DNA of 23,809 bases from assembly GCA_025965735.1 (NCBI GenBank), contig JAOPWK010000133.1, positions 1-23,809 on the forward strand, in the 5' to 3' direction. This DNA is from Frankiales bacterium. Lineage in GTDB: Bacteria; Actinomycetota; Actinomycetes; Mycobacteriales; SCTD01. The translations under genes and the position numbers were made by a program. The notes under the pieces were generated by a model that was not told the DNA's origin, made no database searches, and saw only the letters and a program-made list of their open reading frames with translations. Each line of letters starts with the position of its first letter. Positions within the stretch are counted from its first letter, which is position 1. This document shows, piece by piece, positions 12,536 through 20,294 of the stretch.

Positions 12536-14371
12536 TCAGGGCTTCCCGGCCTTCTCCTCGCCGGTGGACAGCGCGGCGATGAACGCCTCCTGGGGGACCT
12601 CCACGCGGCCGACCATCTTCATGCGCTTCTTGCCCTCCTTCTGCTTCTCCAGCAGCTTGCGCTTGCGGGTGATGTCACCGCCGTAGCACTTGGCCAGCAC
12701 GTCCTTGCGGATCGCGCGGATGTTCTCGCGGGCGATGACCCGCGCCCCGATCGCCGCCTGGATCGGCACCTCGAAGTTCTGCCGCGGGATCAGCTCGCGC
12801 AGCTTGGAGGTCATGTTGGTGCCGTAGGCGTACGCCTTGTCCCTGTGCACGATCGCGCTGAAGGCGTCGACCGGCTCGCCCTGCAGCAGGATGTCGACCT
12901 TCACCAGGTCCGACGCCAGCTCGCCGGCCAGCTCGTAGTCCAGCGAGGCGTAGCCCTTGGTGCGCGACTTCAGCTGGTCGAAGAAGTCGAAGATGATCTC
13001 GCCCATCGGCAGCGTGTAGCGCAGCTCGACACGGTCCTCGGACAGGTACTCCATCCCCTGCAGGACACCGCGGCGGTTCTGGCACAGCTCCATGACCGTG
13101 CCGACGAAGTCGCTGGGCAGCAGCACCATCGCCTTGGCGACCGGCTCGCGGATCTCGGCGATCTTGCCGCCGGGCCAGTCGCTCGGGTTGGTGACGACGA
13201 CCTCCTCGCCGCTCTCCAGCCTCACCGTGTAGACGACGTTCGGCGCGGTGGAGATGAGGGCCAGGCCGGCCTCGCGCTCGAGCCGCTCGCGCACGATCTC
13301 CAGGTGCAGCAGGCCCAGGAAGCCGACGCGGAAGCCGAAGCCGAGCGCCAGCGAGGTCTCCGGCTCGTAGACCAGCGCGGCGTCGTTGAGTCGCAGCTTG
13401 TCCAGGGCCTCGCGCAGGGCCGGGTACTCGCTGCCGTCCAGCGGGTAGAGGCCGGAGAAGACCATCGGCTTGGCGTCCTGGTAGCCGCCGAGCGACTCGG
13501 AGGCCGGGTTCTTCACCGTCGTCAGCGTGTCGCCGACGCGGGCCTGCCGGACGTTCTTCACGCCGGGGATGACGTAGCCGACCTCGCCCGCCGAGAGGAA
13601 CTCGGTCGGCTTCATGTCCGGGCTGACGACGCCGACCTCGAGGATCTCGTGCGCGTTCTGCGTCGACATCATCAAGCCGCGATCCTTGGTGGACAGCTGG
13701 CCGTCGAAGACCCGCACGTAGGTGATGACGCCGCGGTAGGAGTCGTAGACGGAGTCGAAGATCATGGCGCGGGCGGGCGAGTCGACCGAGCCCATCGGCG
13801 CCGGGATGTCGCGCACGATCGCGTTGAGGACGTCCGCGACGCCCTCACCCGTCTTGGCGCTGATGCGCAGCACGTCGTCGGGCTCGCAGCCGATGATCTT
13901 CGCGATCTCCTCGGCGTACTTGTCCGGCTGCGCCGCGGGCAGGTCGATCTTGTTGAGCACCGGGATGATGTGCAGGTCGTTCTCGAGCGCCAGGTAGAGG
14001 TTGGCCAGCGTCTGCGCCTCGATGCCCTGTGCGGCGTCGACCAGCAGCAGGGTCCCCTCGCACGCCGCCAGCGACCGCGACACCTCGTAGGTGAAGTCGA
14101 CGTGGCCCGGGGTGTCGATCATGTTGAGGACGTAGTCCCTGCCGTCGTCCGCTGTCCACGGCAGCCGGACGTTCTGCGCCTTGATGGTGATGCCGCGCTC
14201 GCGCTCGATGTCCATCTTGTCGAGGTACTGCGCCCGCATCTGCCGCGCGTCGACCACGCCCGTGAGCTGGAGCATCCGGTCGGCCAGCGTCGACTTGCCG
14301 TGGTCGATGTGGGCGATGATGCAGAAGTTCCGGATGATCGCCGGGTCGGTCGTATGAGGGACAGTGGGCAC
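12536..14371 (-). CDS. lepA: Elongation factor 4 (LepA), ribosomal GTPase
   Basis: A 611-residue translational GTPase that back-translocates or remodels ribosomes and aids initiation and assembly. The G motifs are AHIDHGKST (20-28), the RGITI switch region (59-63), DTPGH (86-90), NKID (140-143) and SAKTG (171-175). The EF-G-like domains II, III and V follow, and then the LepA-specific C-terminal domain ending in a basic GGDITRKRKLLEKQKEGKKR stretch. The length is normal. The GTG at 14371 has no Shine-Dalgarno; GACAAT (14377-14382) lies five bases upstream, so transcription may begin at or next to the start codon. It is divergent from rpsT, a conserved neighbour. The small unknown gene follows without a gap, with the S9 peptidase and zinc-ribbon genes after it. 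Confidence 0.97.
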   Translation of the reverse strand: MPTVPHTTDPAIIRNFCIIAHIDHGKSTLADRMLQLTGVVDARQMRAQYLDKMDIERERGITIKAQNVRLPWTADDGRDYVLNMIDTPGHVDFTYEVSRSLAACEGTLLLVDAAQGIEAQTLANLYLALENDLHIIPVLNKIDLPAAQPDKYAEEIAKIIGCEPDDVLRISAKTGEGVADVLNAIVRDIPAPMGSVDSPARAMIFDSVYDSYRGVITYVRVFDGQLSTKDRGLMMSTQNAHEILEVGVVSPDMKPTEFLSAGEVGYVIPGVKNVRQARVGDTLTTVKNPASESLGGYQDAKPMVFSGLYPLDGSEYPALREALDKLRLNDAALVYEPETSLALGFGFRVGFLGLLHLEIVRERLEREAGLALISTAPNVVYTVRLESGEEVVVTNPSDWPGGKIAEIREPVAKAMVLLPSDFVGTVMELCQNRRGVLQGMEYLSEDRVELRYTLPMGEIIFDFFDQLKSRTKGYASLDYELAGELASDLVKVDILLQGEPVDAFSAIVHRDKAYAYGTNMTSKLRELIPRQNFEVPIQAAIGARVIARENIRAIRKDVLAKCYGGDITRKRKLLEKQKEGKKRMKMVGRVEVPQEAFIAALSTGEEKAGKP

Positions 14372-14376
14372 GTCCC

Positions 14377-14382
14377 ATTGTC
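14377..14382 (-). promoter_or_regulatory. Possible lepA -10 box
   Basis: GACAAT on the minus strand, five bases before the lepA GTG, would give a leaderless or nearly leaderless transcript. The -35 region is not recognisable. Confidence 0.35.
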
Positions 14383-14503
14383 ACCTACTGCAGGCGCGTG
14401 ACCTCGGCCGTGGCGCGCGGCCGCGGCGCCTTCCCCCCGCTGCAGACGCCGGCTGTGCCAGTGCTGAGCGATCATGAGGCCTCGGGGCAGCGGAGGCGGC
14501 TGC

Positions 14504-14509
14504 TATCGT
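14504..14509 (+). promoter_or_regulatory. Predicted rpsT -10 box (extended)
   Basis: TATCGT preceded by TGC forms an extended -10. The expected start near 14516 gives a leader of about 70 bases before the rpsT GTG. No clear -35 is present, which an extended -10 tolerates. Confidence 0.45.
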
Positions 14510-14586
14510 GGTCGCCGAACGCGTGCGCTCCGTGCTGCACGCCTGCACGACCCACACCCCCCGATCAGGACTGAGGACGACGCAGC

Positions 14587-14862
14587 GTGGCGAACATCAA
14601 GTCGCAGATCAAGCGCATCAAGACCAACGAGAAGGCGCGCCTGCGCAACAAGTCGGTCAAGTCCTCCCTCAAGACGGCCATCCGCAAGTACCGCGAGGCT
14701 GCCGAGGCCGGCGACGTCGCCGCTGCCGCCACCCTGGCGCGCAACGCGAGCAAGGCCCTCGACAAGGCCGCCAGCAAGGGCGTCATCCACGCGAACCAGG
14801 CCGCCAACCGCAAGTCGGCGATGGCCAAGAAGGTCGCGCAGCTGAGCAGCACCAGCTCCTAG
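14587..14862 (+). CDS. rpsT: 30S ribosomal protein S20
   Basis: A 91-residue, very basic, all-helical ribosomal protein that binds 16S rRNA early in 30S assembly. The start ANIKSQIKRIKTNEKARLRN and the SKGVIHANQAANRKSAMAKK region near the C-terminus are diagnostic of bS20. The length is normal. The GTG start at 14587 has only a distant GAGGA, about 10 bases upstream. A predicted leader of about 70 bases precedes it; S20 represses its own translation in E. coli, and the non-ATG start and leader would fit similar control, though that is inference. It is divergent from lepA, convergent with the small membrane-protein gene, and followed by a strong terminator. Confidence 0.97.
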   Translation: MANIKSQIKRIKTNEKARLRNKSVKSSLKTAIRKYREAAEAGDVAAAATLARNASKALDKAASKGVIHANQAANRKSAMAKKVAQLSSTSS

Positions 14863-14874
14863 CTCTTCACCGTC

Positions 14875-14902
14875 GGCGCCGGCTCCCCTGGGGACCGGCG
14901 CC
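14875..14902 (+). terminator. rpsT terminator hairpin
   Basis: GGCGCCGG (14875-14882) pairs with CCGGCGCC (14895-14902), and an inner TCCCC/GGGGA extends the stem. GTCGTCGTTCCT follows, with a modest T content. It may also stop transcripts from the convergent gene ending at 14914. Confidence 0.8.
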
Positions 14903-14913
14903 GTCGTCGTTCC

Positions 14914-15417
14914 TCAGCCTGCGTCGGGTGCGGGACCGCGGTCGAGCAGGCCCTGCAGGGCGTCGTGCGCCTTGACGATCACGGCGACCGCGACCGGCAG
15001 CGCGAGGATGCTCCACGCGGTGGCCAGGTCGGCCATGGCCAGCAGCACGCCGGCGCCGACGGCGCCTTCCCCGAGGGCGGCGCGCTGCCAGGCGTTGGGG
15101 TGGATGTGCTGCAGGCGGAGGAGCCGGGGGTAGAGCGGCTGCTTCTTCTTCCCCGGGCCGGCGGGCGCCTCGGCATGCTGGGGGGCAGCGTCCTGGGCTG
15201 CGGCGTCCTCAGGATGTGCGGCCTGGAGGTCGTGCCGGCCGTCGGGGCGGTGGAGGTTGGCCTCGTCGTCGTGGTCCTGTGCGTCCGCCCACCCGAAGGC
15301 TCCCTGCTCGTCGGCCACCGACGCGACGGGCTCCGGCGCGGGTGCCTCCGGTCGGGCAGGCTGCACCGGCTGCACCTCGTCGTCCTCGACGGCCGTACGG
15401 CGGCGGGTACCCGTCAT
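14914..15417 (-). CDS. Small membrane protein of unknown function coupled to holA
   Basis: A 167-residue protein. Residues 1-90 are disordered, acidic and Pro/Ala-rich, with scattered histidines (49, 56, 62, 68, 81). A basic KKKQPLYPRLLRLQ segment (90-103) precedes two short hydrophobic segments at about 115-131 and 133-149, then a soluble tail. The likely arrangement is a cytoplasmic disordered arm anchored by a membrane hairpin. ATG at 15417 is chosen because it overlaps the holA TGA as ATGA, implying translational coupling; the open frame runs further upstream, but that part is holA shadow. I do not recognise a family. Its stop faces the rpsT terminator. Confidence 0.75.
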   Translation of the reverse strand: MTGTRRRTAVEDDEVQPVQPARPEAPAPEPVASVADEQGAFGWADAQDHDDEANLHRPDGRHDLQAAHPEDAAAQDAAPQHAEAPAGPGKKKQPLYPRLLRLQHIHPNAWQRAALGEGAVGAGVLLAMADLATAWSILALPVAVAVIVKAHDALQGLLDRGPAPDAG

Positions 15418-16397
15418 CGGCCGGCCCCGCGGGCCTGCACCACGCTGAGCAGCAGCCGCTCGACCGCGTACTCCTGGTCCACCGCGGCACCCTTGACCTC
15501 GCCGTCGGCGACCGCGACCGCCGTCAGTGCGGCGGACAGCCCCTCCGGCCGCCAGCCACGGGCCTGCCGCTGGGTCTTCTCCACCTTCCACGGCGGCATC
15601 CCGAGCTGAGCGGCCAGCTGGTGCGCTGGCGCGCGACCCGCAGAGGCGACCAGCGCCATGCTCCGCAGCGTGCTGGCCAGGGCGCTGGTGACGAGCACGG
15701 GTGCGAGCCCGGCGCTCTGACCCCAGCGGGCCAGCTCCAGCGCTCCGGCGAGGTCGCCGTCCACGGCCCGGTCGGCGACCGTGAAGCCTGAGGACTCGGC
15801 GCGCCCGCGGTGGTAGCGCGCCACCGTCTCCGCGGTGATGGGCCCGCTGGTGTCCGCGAGCAGCTGTGCCGCTGCGGAGGAGAGCTCGCGCAGGTCGTTG
15901 CCGACGGCTTCGAGCAGCGCCGCGACGGCCTCCTCCTCGACGGCCCGGCCGTCCGCGCGCAGCTCGCGCCGCACGAAGTCGCGCCGCTCGCCGAACTTGG
16001 TGATCTTCGGCGCCTCCACCCTGCGCGGCTTCATCGCCGTCAGCGCGGTGAGCAGCGCCTTGCCCTTGGCGCCGCCGGCGTGCACGACCACGACGTGCAC
16101 GTCGTCCGGCAGGTCGGCGGCGCAGGCCTGCAGCTCGGCCGCGACGTCCTTGGCGAGGTCCTGCGCTGCGCGCACGACCAGGACGCGCCGCTCTCCGAAC
16201 AGCGACGGGCTGAGCATGTCGTCCAGGTCGCCCCGCCCGACCTCCCCCGCGGTGACGTCGCGGACGTCGACGTCCGGGTCGGCCTCTCGCGCCGCGCGGA
16301 CCACGGCGGTGACGGCACGCCCGACGAGCAGCTCCTCGTCACCGACCACGAGCGTCAGCGGGACGAGGACGTCGGCAGGCACGCACCATGCTCGCAC
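15414..16397 (-). CDS. holA: DNA polymerase III subunit delta
   Basis: A 327-residue clamp-loader subunit that opens the beta sliding clamp at the replication fork. Recognition rests on the N-terminal LTLVVGDEELLVGRAV, the degenerate AAA+ fold without Walker A, LFGERRVLVVR (66-76), the LLEAVGNDLRELSSAAAQLL helix (161-180), and a C-terminal collar domain with GMPPWKVEKTQRQARGW. The gene order comEC-holA-rpsT is conserved in many bacteria. GTG at 16397 gives the longest product; a GTG five codons later (16382) is also possible. Neither has a Shine-Dalgarno. It lies 90 bases after comEC on the same strand and overlaps the next gene by four bases. Confidence 0.93.
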   Translation of the reverse strand: MRAWCVPADVLVPLTLVVGDEELLVGRAVTAVVRAAREADPDVDVRDVTAGEVGRGDLDDMLSPSLFGERRVLVVRAAQDLAKDVAAELQACAADLPDDVHVVVVHAGGAKGKALLTALTAMKPRRVEAPKITKFGERRDFVRRELRADGRAVEEEAVAALLEAVGNDLRELSSAAAQLLADTSGPITAETVARYHRGRAESSGFTVADRAVDGDLAGALELARWGQSAGLAPVLVTSALASTLRSMALVASAGRAPAHQLAAQLGMPPWKVEKTQRQARGWRPEGLSAALTAVAVADGEVKGAAVDQEYAVERLLLSVVQARGAGR

Positions 16398-16487
16398 GAG
16401 GGGCTGCCGCGGTCCGCTGCCCGCCGCGTCCGTGCTGCGACCTGCTCCGCCGCCGGACTCTGCTGCTCAAAGGGGCGACGCCGCGAG

Positions 16488-18812
16488 CTACCCGCCGCGA
16501 CGAGGGACGACGACCAGCCGCCCGTCCCGGTGCACCAGCGCGACGTCCCCGTGCAGGTCGGTGCGGAAGGACCGGGCGCCGCTCGCGGTCAGTCGCTCCA
16601 GCACGTCCGCTGCCGGGTGCCCGTAGGTGTTGTCAGCGCCGACGGAGGTGAGCACCACGCGCGCGCCGACCGCGTCGAGGAAGGCCGGCTCCTGGTGCCG
16701 CGATCCGTGGTGCGGCAGCTTCAGCACCGTCGCCCGCAGGTCCAGCCCGCGCCGCACCAGGTCCCGCTGCGCCTCCGGCTCGACATCGCCCGTGAGCAGC
16801 ACGCTGGTGCTGCCGACCTCCAGCCGCAGCACCAGCGAGCTGTTGTTCGGGTCGCTGCTCGTGCCGCGGAAGCCGCGCGCCGGTGCCAGCACCGTCCAGC
16901 GGAGGTCACCCAGCCGGCGCCGCTCCCCCAGCGCCGGCACCTGGAGCGGGACGTCGGCGTCGTCGGCCCAGCGCAGGACGTCGGCGGCCTGCTGCTCCGG
17001 CTCCTGCAGCGGTCCGAGCTGCACCACCCCCACCGGCCGGCCGCGGGCGACGCCGGTGAGGCCGTCCACGTGGTCGGCGTGCAGGTGGGTGAGCACCACG
17101 AGGGGGACCCGTTCCACCCGCAGGTCGTCCAGGCAACGGTCGACCGTCGCCGGCTCCGGGCCGGCGTCGACGACCACCGCGCTGCCGCCGCCGGCGTTGA
17201 GCACCACCGCGTCGCCCTGCCCCACGTCGCAAGCGACCAGGAACCAGCCGTCGGGCGGCCAAGCCGGCCGGGCGAGCGCCAACCCGGCCGTGGCGACCAG
17301 CACGCCGGCCGCGACGGCGGCGACCGTGAGCCGCAGCCGGCGGTGCCGGACGGCGAGGAAGCCGAGCACAGTCAGCAGGGCGAGCAGCAGCGCGCCGGCC
17401 ATGCCGTCCGGCCACGGCACGGCGGCACCCGGGATGCCCGCACCCACCCGGGCGACCAGCACGAGCCACGCCGTCGGCAGCCAGCCGAGCCACGCGACCG
17501 CCTGTGCGGCCGGCAGCCATACCGGCGCGAGCAGTGCGGCGAGGACGCCGGTGACCGTGGCCGGCGCGACCGCCGGCACGGCGAGCAGGTTGGCGGGCAC
17601 GGACAGCAGACCCAGCTGCGCGCTGATCGCGACCACGACCGGGCCGCAGGCGACCTGGGCCGCCGCGGGAACGGCGAGCGCATCGGCGAGCCAGCCCGGC
17701 ACGTGCCGACGCAGCCGCTCCCGCCACGGCGGCGCCAGCACCAGCAGCCCGGCGGTCGCGAGCACCGACAGCGCGAACCCGGGCGCCGCCGCCAGGGACG
17801 GGCTGACCAGCACGAGCAGGATCACCGCGGCCGCGAGTGCGGGCATGGCAGACCGGCGGGTGCCGCTCACCAGGGCGAGCAGCCCGATGGACCCCATGAC
17901 CGCGGCGCGCAGCACGCTCGGGTCGGGCCGGGCGAGCACCACGAAGCCGGCCAGCGCCAGCGCCGCGAGCACGCCGCGCAGGAGCAGCCGCAGGCCGAGC
18001 GCGCGGGCCAGCAGCAGGACGGCTCCTGTCACGATCGCCACGTTGCTGCCCGACACGGCCGTCAAGTGCGTCAGACCGAGCGTCCGGAAGTCCTCACGCA
18101 CCTCCGGCGACAGCCGGCTGACGTCACCCACGACCAGCCCCGGCAGCAGGCCCTGCTCCCGCTCCGGCAGGGGCTCCACCGCCTCCCGTAGCCCGGCGCG
18201 CAGGTGGCCGGCGGCCCGGTGCACCGCCGTCGGCCCGGACAGCACCACGGGCGGCCCGCGCCCGGACAGCACTGCTGCCACGTCGTCGCCTCGCTCGGGC
18301 GTACGCAGCCGGCCCTCCACCTGCACCCGCTGGCTGGGCAGCAGGCCGAGCCACGAGGTGTCGCTGCTCAGCACCACCACCGGAGTGCGCAGCCGGTGCC
18401 GGCGCCCCGCTGCCGTCAGCGCCTCCACTCGCACCCGCGCCACGACCAGCTCACGGCCGCCGACGCCGGCGCGGAGCGCTCGCCGCGGGTCCGCCGTCAG
18501 CACCGCCTCCAGCCGCACCGCCGCCTCGCGGTCCGCCAGCCGACGGAGCGGACCGTCGGTCAGGGCGTCGGCGTGGAACGAGGTGACGAGGGCCGACGAC
18601 GCCGCGCAGCCGCAGGCGGTCGCCACGACGAGCACCCGGCCGCCGCGCCTGCTCAGGAGCAGCAGCAGCGCGAGCACGGCCGCAAGAGCACCGAGGCCCA
18701 GCAGCACCGCCGGCGGCAGCAGGCGCCCCTGCCACGCCACCAGCCAGGTGGCGAGGGCCGCCGGCACGAGGCGCACGTCGACCTGCTCGTCCGCGGCCGG
18801 CAGCAGCGGCAC
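16488..18812 (-). CDS. comEC: ComEC/Rec2 DNA-uptake channel with metallo-beta-lactamase domain
   Basis: A 774-residue polytopic membrane protein that carries single-stranded DNA across the membrane in competent bacteria. Two N-terminal membrane segments (17-53, 58-75) precede a soluble OB-fold-like region (about 95-195). The 'competence' membrane core begins with LTHLTAVSGSNVAIVTG (247-263) and runs to about 510 with many hydrophobic helices. The C-terminal metallo-beta-lactamase-like domain has DVGQGDA (529-535), THLHADHVDG (575-584), TGDV (674-677) and LPHHGS (699-704), so the metal-binding residues look intact for a nuclease role. GTG at 18812 directly follows the comEA stop (TAGGTG, no gap), so the genes are co-translated. 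No competence pilus genes are in this window; actinomycete ComEC is otherwise little studied. Confidence 0.95.
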   Translation of the reverse strand: MPLLPAADEQVDVRLVPAALATWLVAWQGRLLPPAVLLGLGALAAVLALLLLLSRRGGRVLVVATACGCAASSALVTSFHADALTDGPLRRLADREAAVRLEAVLTADPRRALRAGVGGRELVVARVRVEALTAAGRRHRLRTPVVVLSSDTSWLGLLPSQRVQVEGRLRTPERGDDVAAVLSGRGPPVVLSGPTAVHRAAGHLRAGLREAVEPLPEREQGLLPGLVVGDVSRLSPEVREDFRTLGLTHLTAVSGSNVAIVTGAVLLLARALGLRLLLRGVLAALALAGFVVLARPDPSVLRAAVMGSIGLLALVSGTRRSAMPALAAAVILLVLVSPSLAAAPGFALSVLATAGLLVLAPPWRERLRRHVPGWLADALAVPAAAQVACGPVVVAISAQLGLLSVPANLLAVPAVAPATVTGVLAALLAPVWLPAAQAVAWLGWLPTAWLVLVARVGAGIPGAAVPWPDGMAGALLLALLTVLGFLAVRHRRLRLTVAAVAAGVLVATAGLALARPAWPPDGWFLVACDVGQGDAVVLNAGGGSAVVVDAGPEPATVDRCLDDLRVERVPLVVLTHLHADHVDGLTGVARGRPVGVVQLGPLQEPEQQAADVLRWADDADVPLQVPALGERRRLGDLRWTVLAPARGFRGTSSDPNNSSLVLRLEVGSTSVLLTGDVEPEAQRDLVRRGLDLRATVLKLPHHGSRHQEPAFLDAVGARVVLTSVGADNTYGHPAADVLERLTASGARSFRTDLHGDVALVHRDGRLVVVPRRGG

Positions 18813-19610
18813 CTAGACCGTCACCTTCGCCTGGATGTCGGAGTACTTGGACTCCCCGATGCCGGTCACCTCGCGCAGTTGGTCGACGCTGGCGAACCGG
18901 CCGTTCTCGGTGCGCCAGTCCACGATCCGCTGCGCCAGGACGGGGCCGATGCCCGGCAGCGCGTCCAGGTCGGAGGCGGACGCCGCGTTCAGGTCGAGCA
19001 GTCCGCCAGCCCCCGCGGCGGGGGCACCCGGCCCGCCCGCCGGAGCGGCGACGCCGACCAGCACCTGCTCCCCGTCCACCAGGCGCCGCGCGAGGTTGAG
19101 CACGCCCACGTCGACGCCTGCTGCTGGCCCGCCTGCCGCGCGCACGGCGTCGTCGACACGACTGCCTGCCGGCAGGCGGATCAGCCCCGGCTTGCGCACC
19201 TTCCCGGCCACGGCGACCACCACCTCGCCGCCGGCAGCCGCTGACGCCGACGCTCCTGGGAGCGGCACCCCGGCCACCTCCACCTCCGGGAGCGGCACCT
19301 CATGCGGGCGGTTCCGCAGCGCGACGCCTCCGGCGACCAGCGCCGCCAGCAGCGCCGTCACGACCAGGGCGACGGCGCCGCGGCGACCGGGGTCGAGGCG
19401 GTACCGACCAGGCGCCGCAGCGTGCGCGCCAGGCTGCCGGGAGCTCCAGGAGCGGCCAGGCGCCTCCTCCAGCTCCGACATCGGCTCCACCGGAGGCGCG
19501 ACAACGAGCTCCTCGTCGAGCGGCGGCACCCACCCGCCCTCCCGGACCGGCATGAGCGCCGCCACGCGCGAGGCAGCAGCCGAGCCGTCGGAGCGTGAGC
19601 GCAGGGGCAC
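18813..19610 (-). CDS. comEA: ComEA-like DNA-binding protein (SLBB + helix-hairpin-helix)
   Basis: A 265-residue membrane-anchored DNA receptor. Residues 1-75 are cytoplasmic and partly disordered. One membrane helix spans about 78-97. An SLBB domain follows at 129-186 (GGEVVVAVAGKVRKPGLIRL, then GSRVDDAVRAAGG), then a Gly/Ala linker. The double helix-hairpin-helix spans 204-265, with DLNAASASDLDALPGIGP and VTGIGESKYSDIQAKVTV. That domain binds double-stranded DNA without sequence preference and hands it to ComEC. GTG at 19610 has no Shine-Dalgarno; TAGCGT (19618-19623) seven bases upstream fits a leaderless start. A gap of 105 bases separates it from plsY, so it may have its own promoter. 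It abuts comEC. Confidence 0.93.
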   Translation of the reverse strand: MPLRSRSDGSAAASRVAALMPVREGGWVPPLDEELVVAPPVEPMSELEEAPGRSWSSRQPGAHAAAPGRYRLDPGRRGAVALVVTALLAALVAGGVALRNRPHEVPLPEVEVAGVPLPGASASAAAGGEVVVAVAGKVRKPGLIRLPAGSRVDDAVRAAGGPAAGVDVGVLNLARRLVDGEQVLVGVAAPAGGPGAPAAGAGGLLDLNAASASDLDALPGIGPVLAQRIVDWRTENGRFASVDQLREVTGIGESKYSDIQAKVTV

Positions 19611-19715
19611 GCGGCGGACGCTAGGGAGGAGCGCGCCGCCGGCGGCTGCGACCGGAGCGACCTGTGGAGCCGCGCCGGCGTGTGGACGACGAGCTGCAGC
19701 CGTCCGGGGAAGGGC

Positions 19716-20294
19716 TCAGGCCTGCAGCCCCGGACCGGGCCGCCTGGCCTCGAACCGCCGGCGCACGTTGCGCTGGTGCCGTACCAGCACGATCCCGAAC
19801 AGCGCCGCCGCCCACAGCACGTCGTCGTCCGCCACGACGGCGAGAACCAGCAGCGAGAACGCCGCGCACAGCGAGGCGAGCGCGGTCCAGCGCGCGAGCA
19901 GCAGCACGACCGCCCACGTGAGCAGCACCACCGGCGCCCACAGCGGGTGCGACCCGAGGATCGCACCGGCTGCCGTGGCGACGCCCTTGCCGCCGCGGCC
20001 GCGCAGGAAGGGCGAGGTGACGTGCCCCAGCACCGCAGCGACCCCCGCCAGCAGCCCCGCGCGGTGGTCCAGCAGCCCGAAGCCCGCCGCCGGCAGCAGC
20101 CCCTTCAGCACGTCGAGCACGGCCACCGCCACACCGGCCCACGGACCGAGCGCGCGCGCGGTGTTCGTCGCGCCCGGGTTGCCCGAGCCGACGTCGCGCA
20201 GGTCGATGCCGCGTCGCCTGGCCAGCAAGGTCGCGGGTGACACCGCCCCGGCCAGGTAGCCGACCAGGACCGCCGCGACCTCGACCCCGCTCAT
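19716..20294 (-). CDS. plsY: PlsY-type glycerol-3-phosphate acyltransferase
   Basis: A 192-residue membrane enzyme that transfers an acyl group from acyl-phosphate to glycerol-3-phosphate, the first step of phospholipid synthesis. The PlsY motifs are present: GSGNPGATN (36-44), DVLKG (61-65), and GH (90-91) with GRGGKGVAT (99-107). At least four hydrophobic helices surround them. A basic RHQRNVRRRFEA near the end corresponds to the last motif. ATG at 20294 overlaps the degV stop as ATGA (20291-20294). The DegV family includes FakB, which carries fatty acids for phosphorylation to acyl-phosphate, so the overlap makes biochemical sense. Actinomycetes often carry more than one PlsY; whether this is the main copy is unknown. 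Confidence 0.93.
   Translation of the reverse strand: MSGVEVAAVLVGYLAGAVSPATLLARRRGIDLRDVGSGNPGATNTARALGPWAGVAVAVLDVLKGLLPAAGFGLLDHRAGLLAGVAAVLGHVTSPFLRGRGGKGVATAAGAILGSHPLWAPVVLLTWAVVLLLARWTALASLCAAFSLLVLAVVADDDVLWAAALFGIVLVRHQRNVRRRFEARRPGPGLQA

Noticed and set aside
14397..14500. Possible tRNA or small RNA between lepA and rpsT
   Set aside because: No cloverleaf or strong independent hairpin with a terminator was found; the region is short and explained by two divergent promoters.
16398..16487. Small gene or terminator between comEC and holA
   Set aside because: No start with a ribosome site and no stable stem beyond background GC pairing.
15810..18191. Open frame of nearly 800 codons on the plus strand, opposite comEC and holA
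   Set aside because: Its Arg/His/Gln-rich, low-complexity product has no domain, while the opposite strand encodes full ComEC and HolA motifs.
19611..19715. Regulatory element between comEA and plsY
   Set aside because: Apart from the possible comEA -10 box at 19618-19623, no repeat or hairpin stands out.
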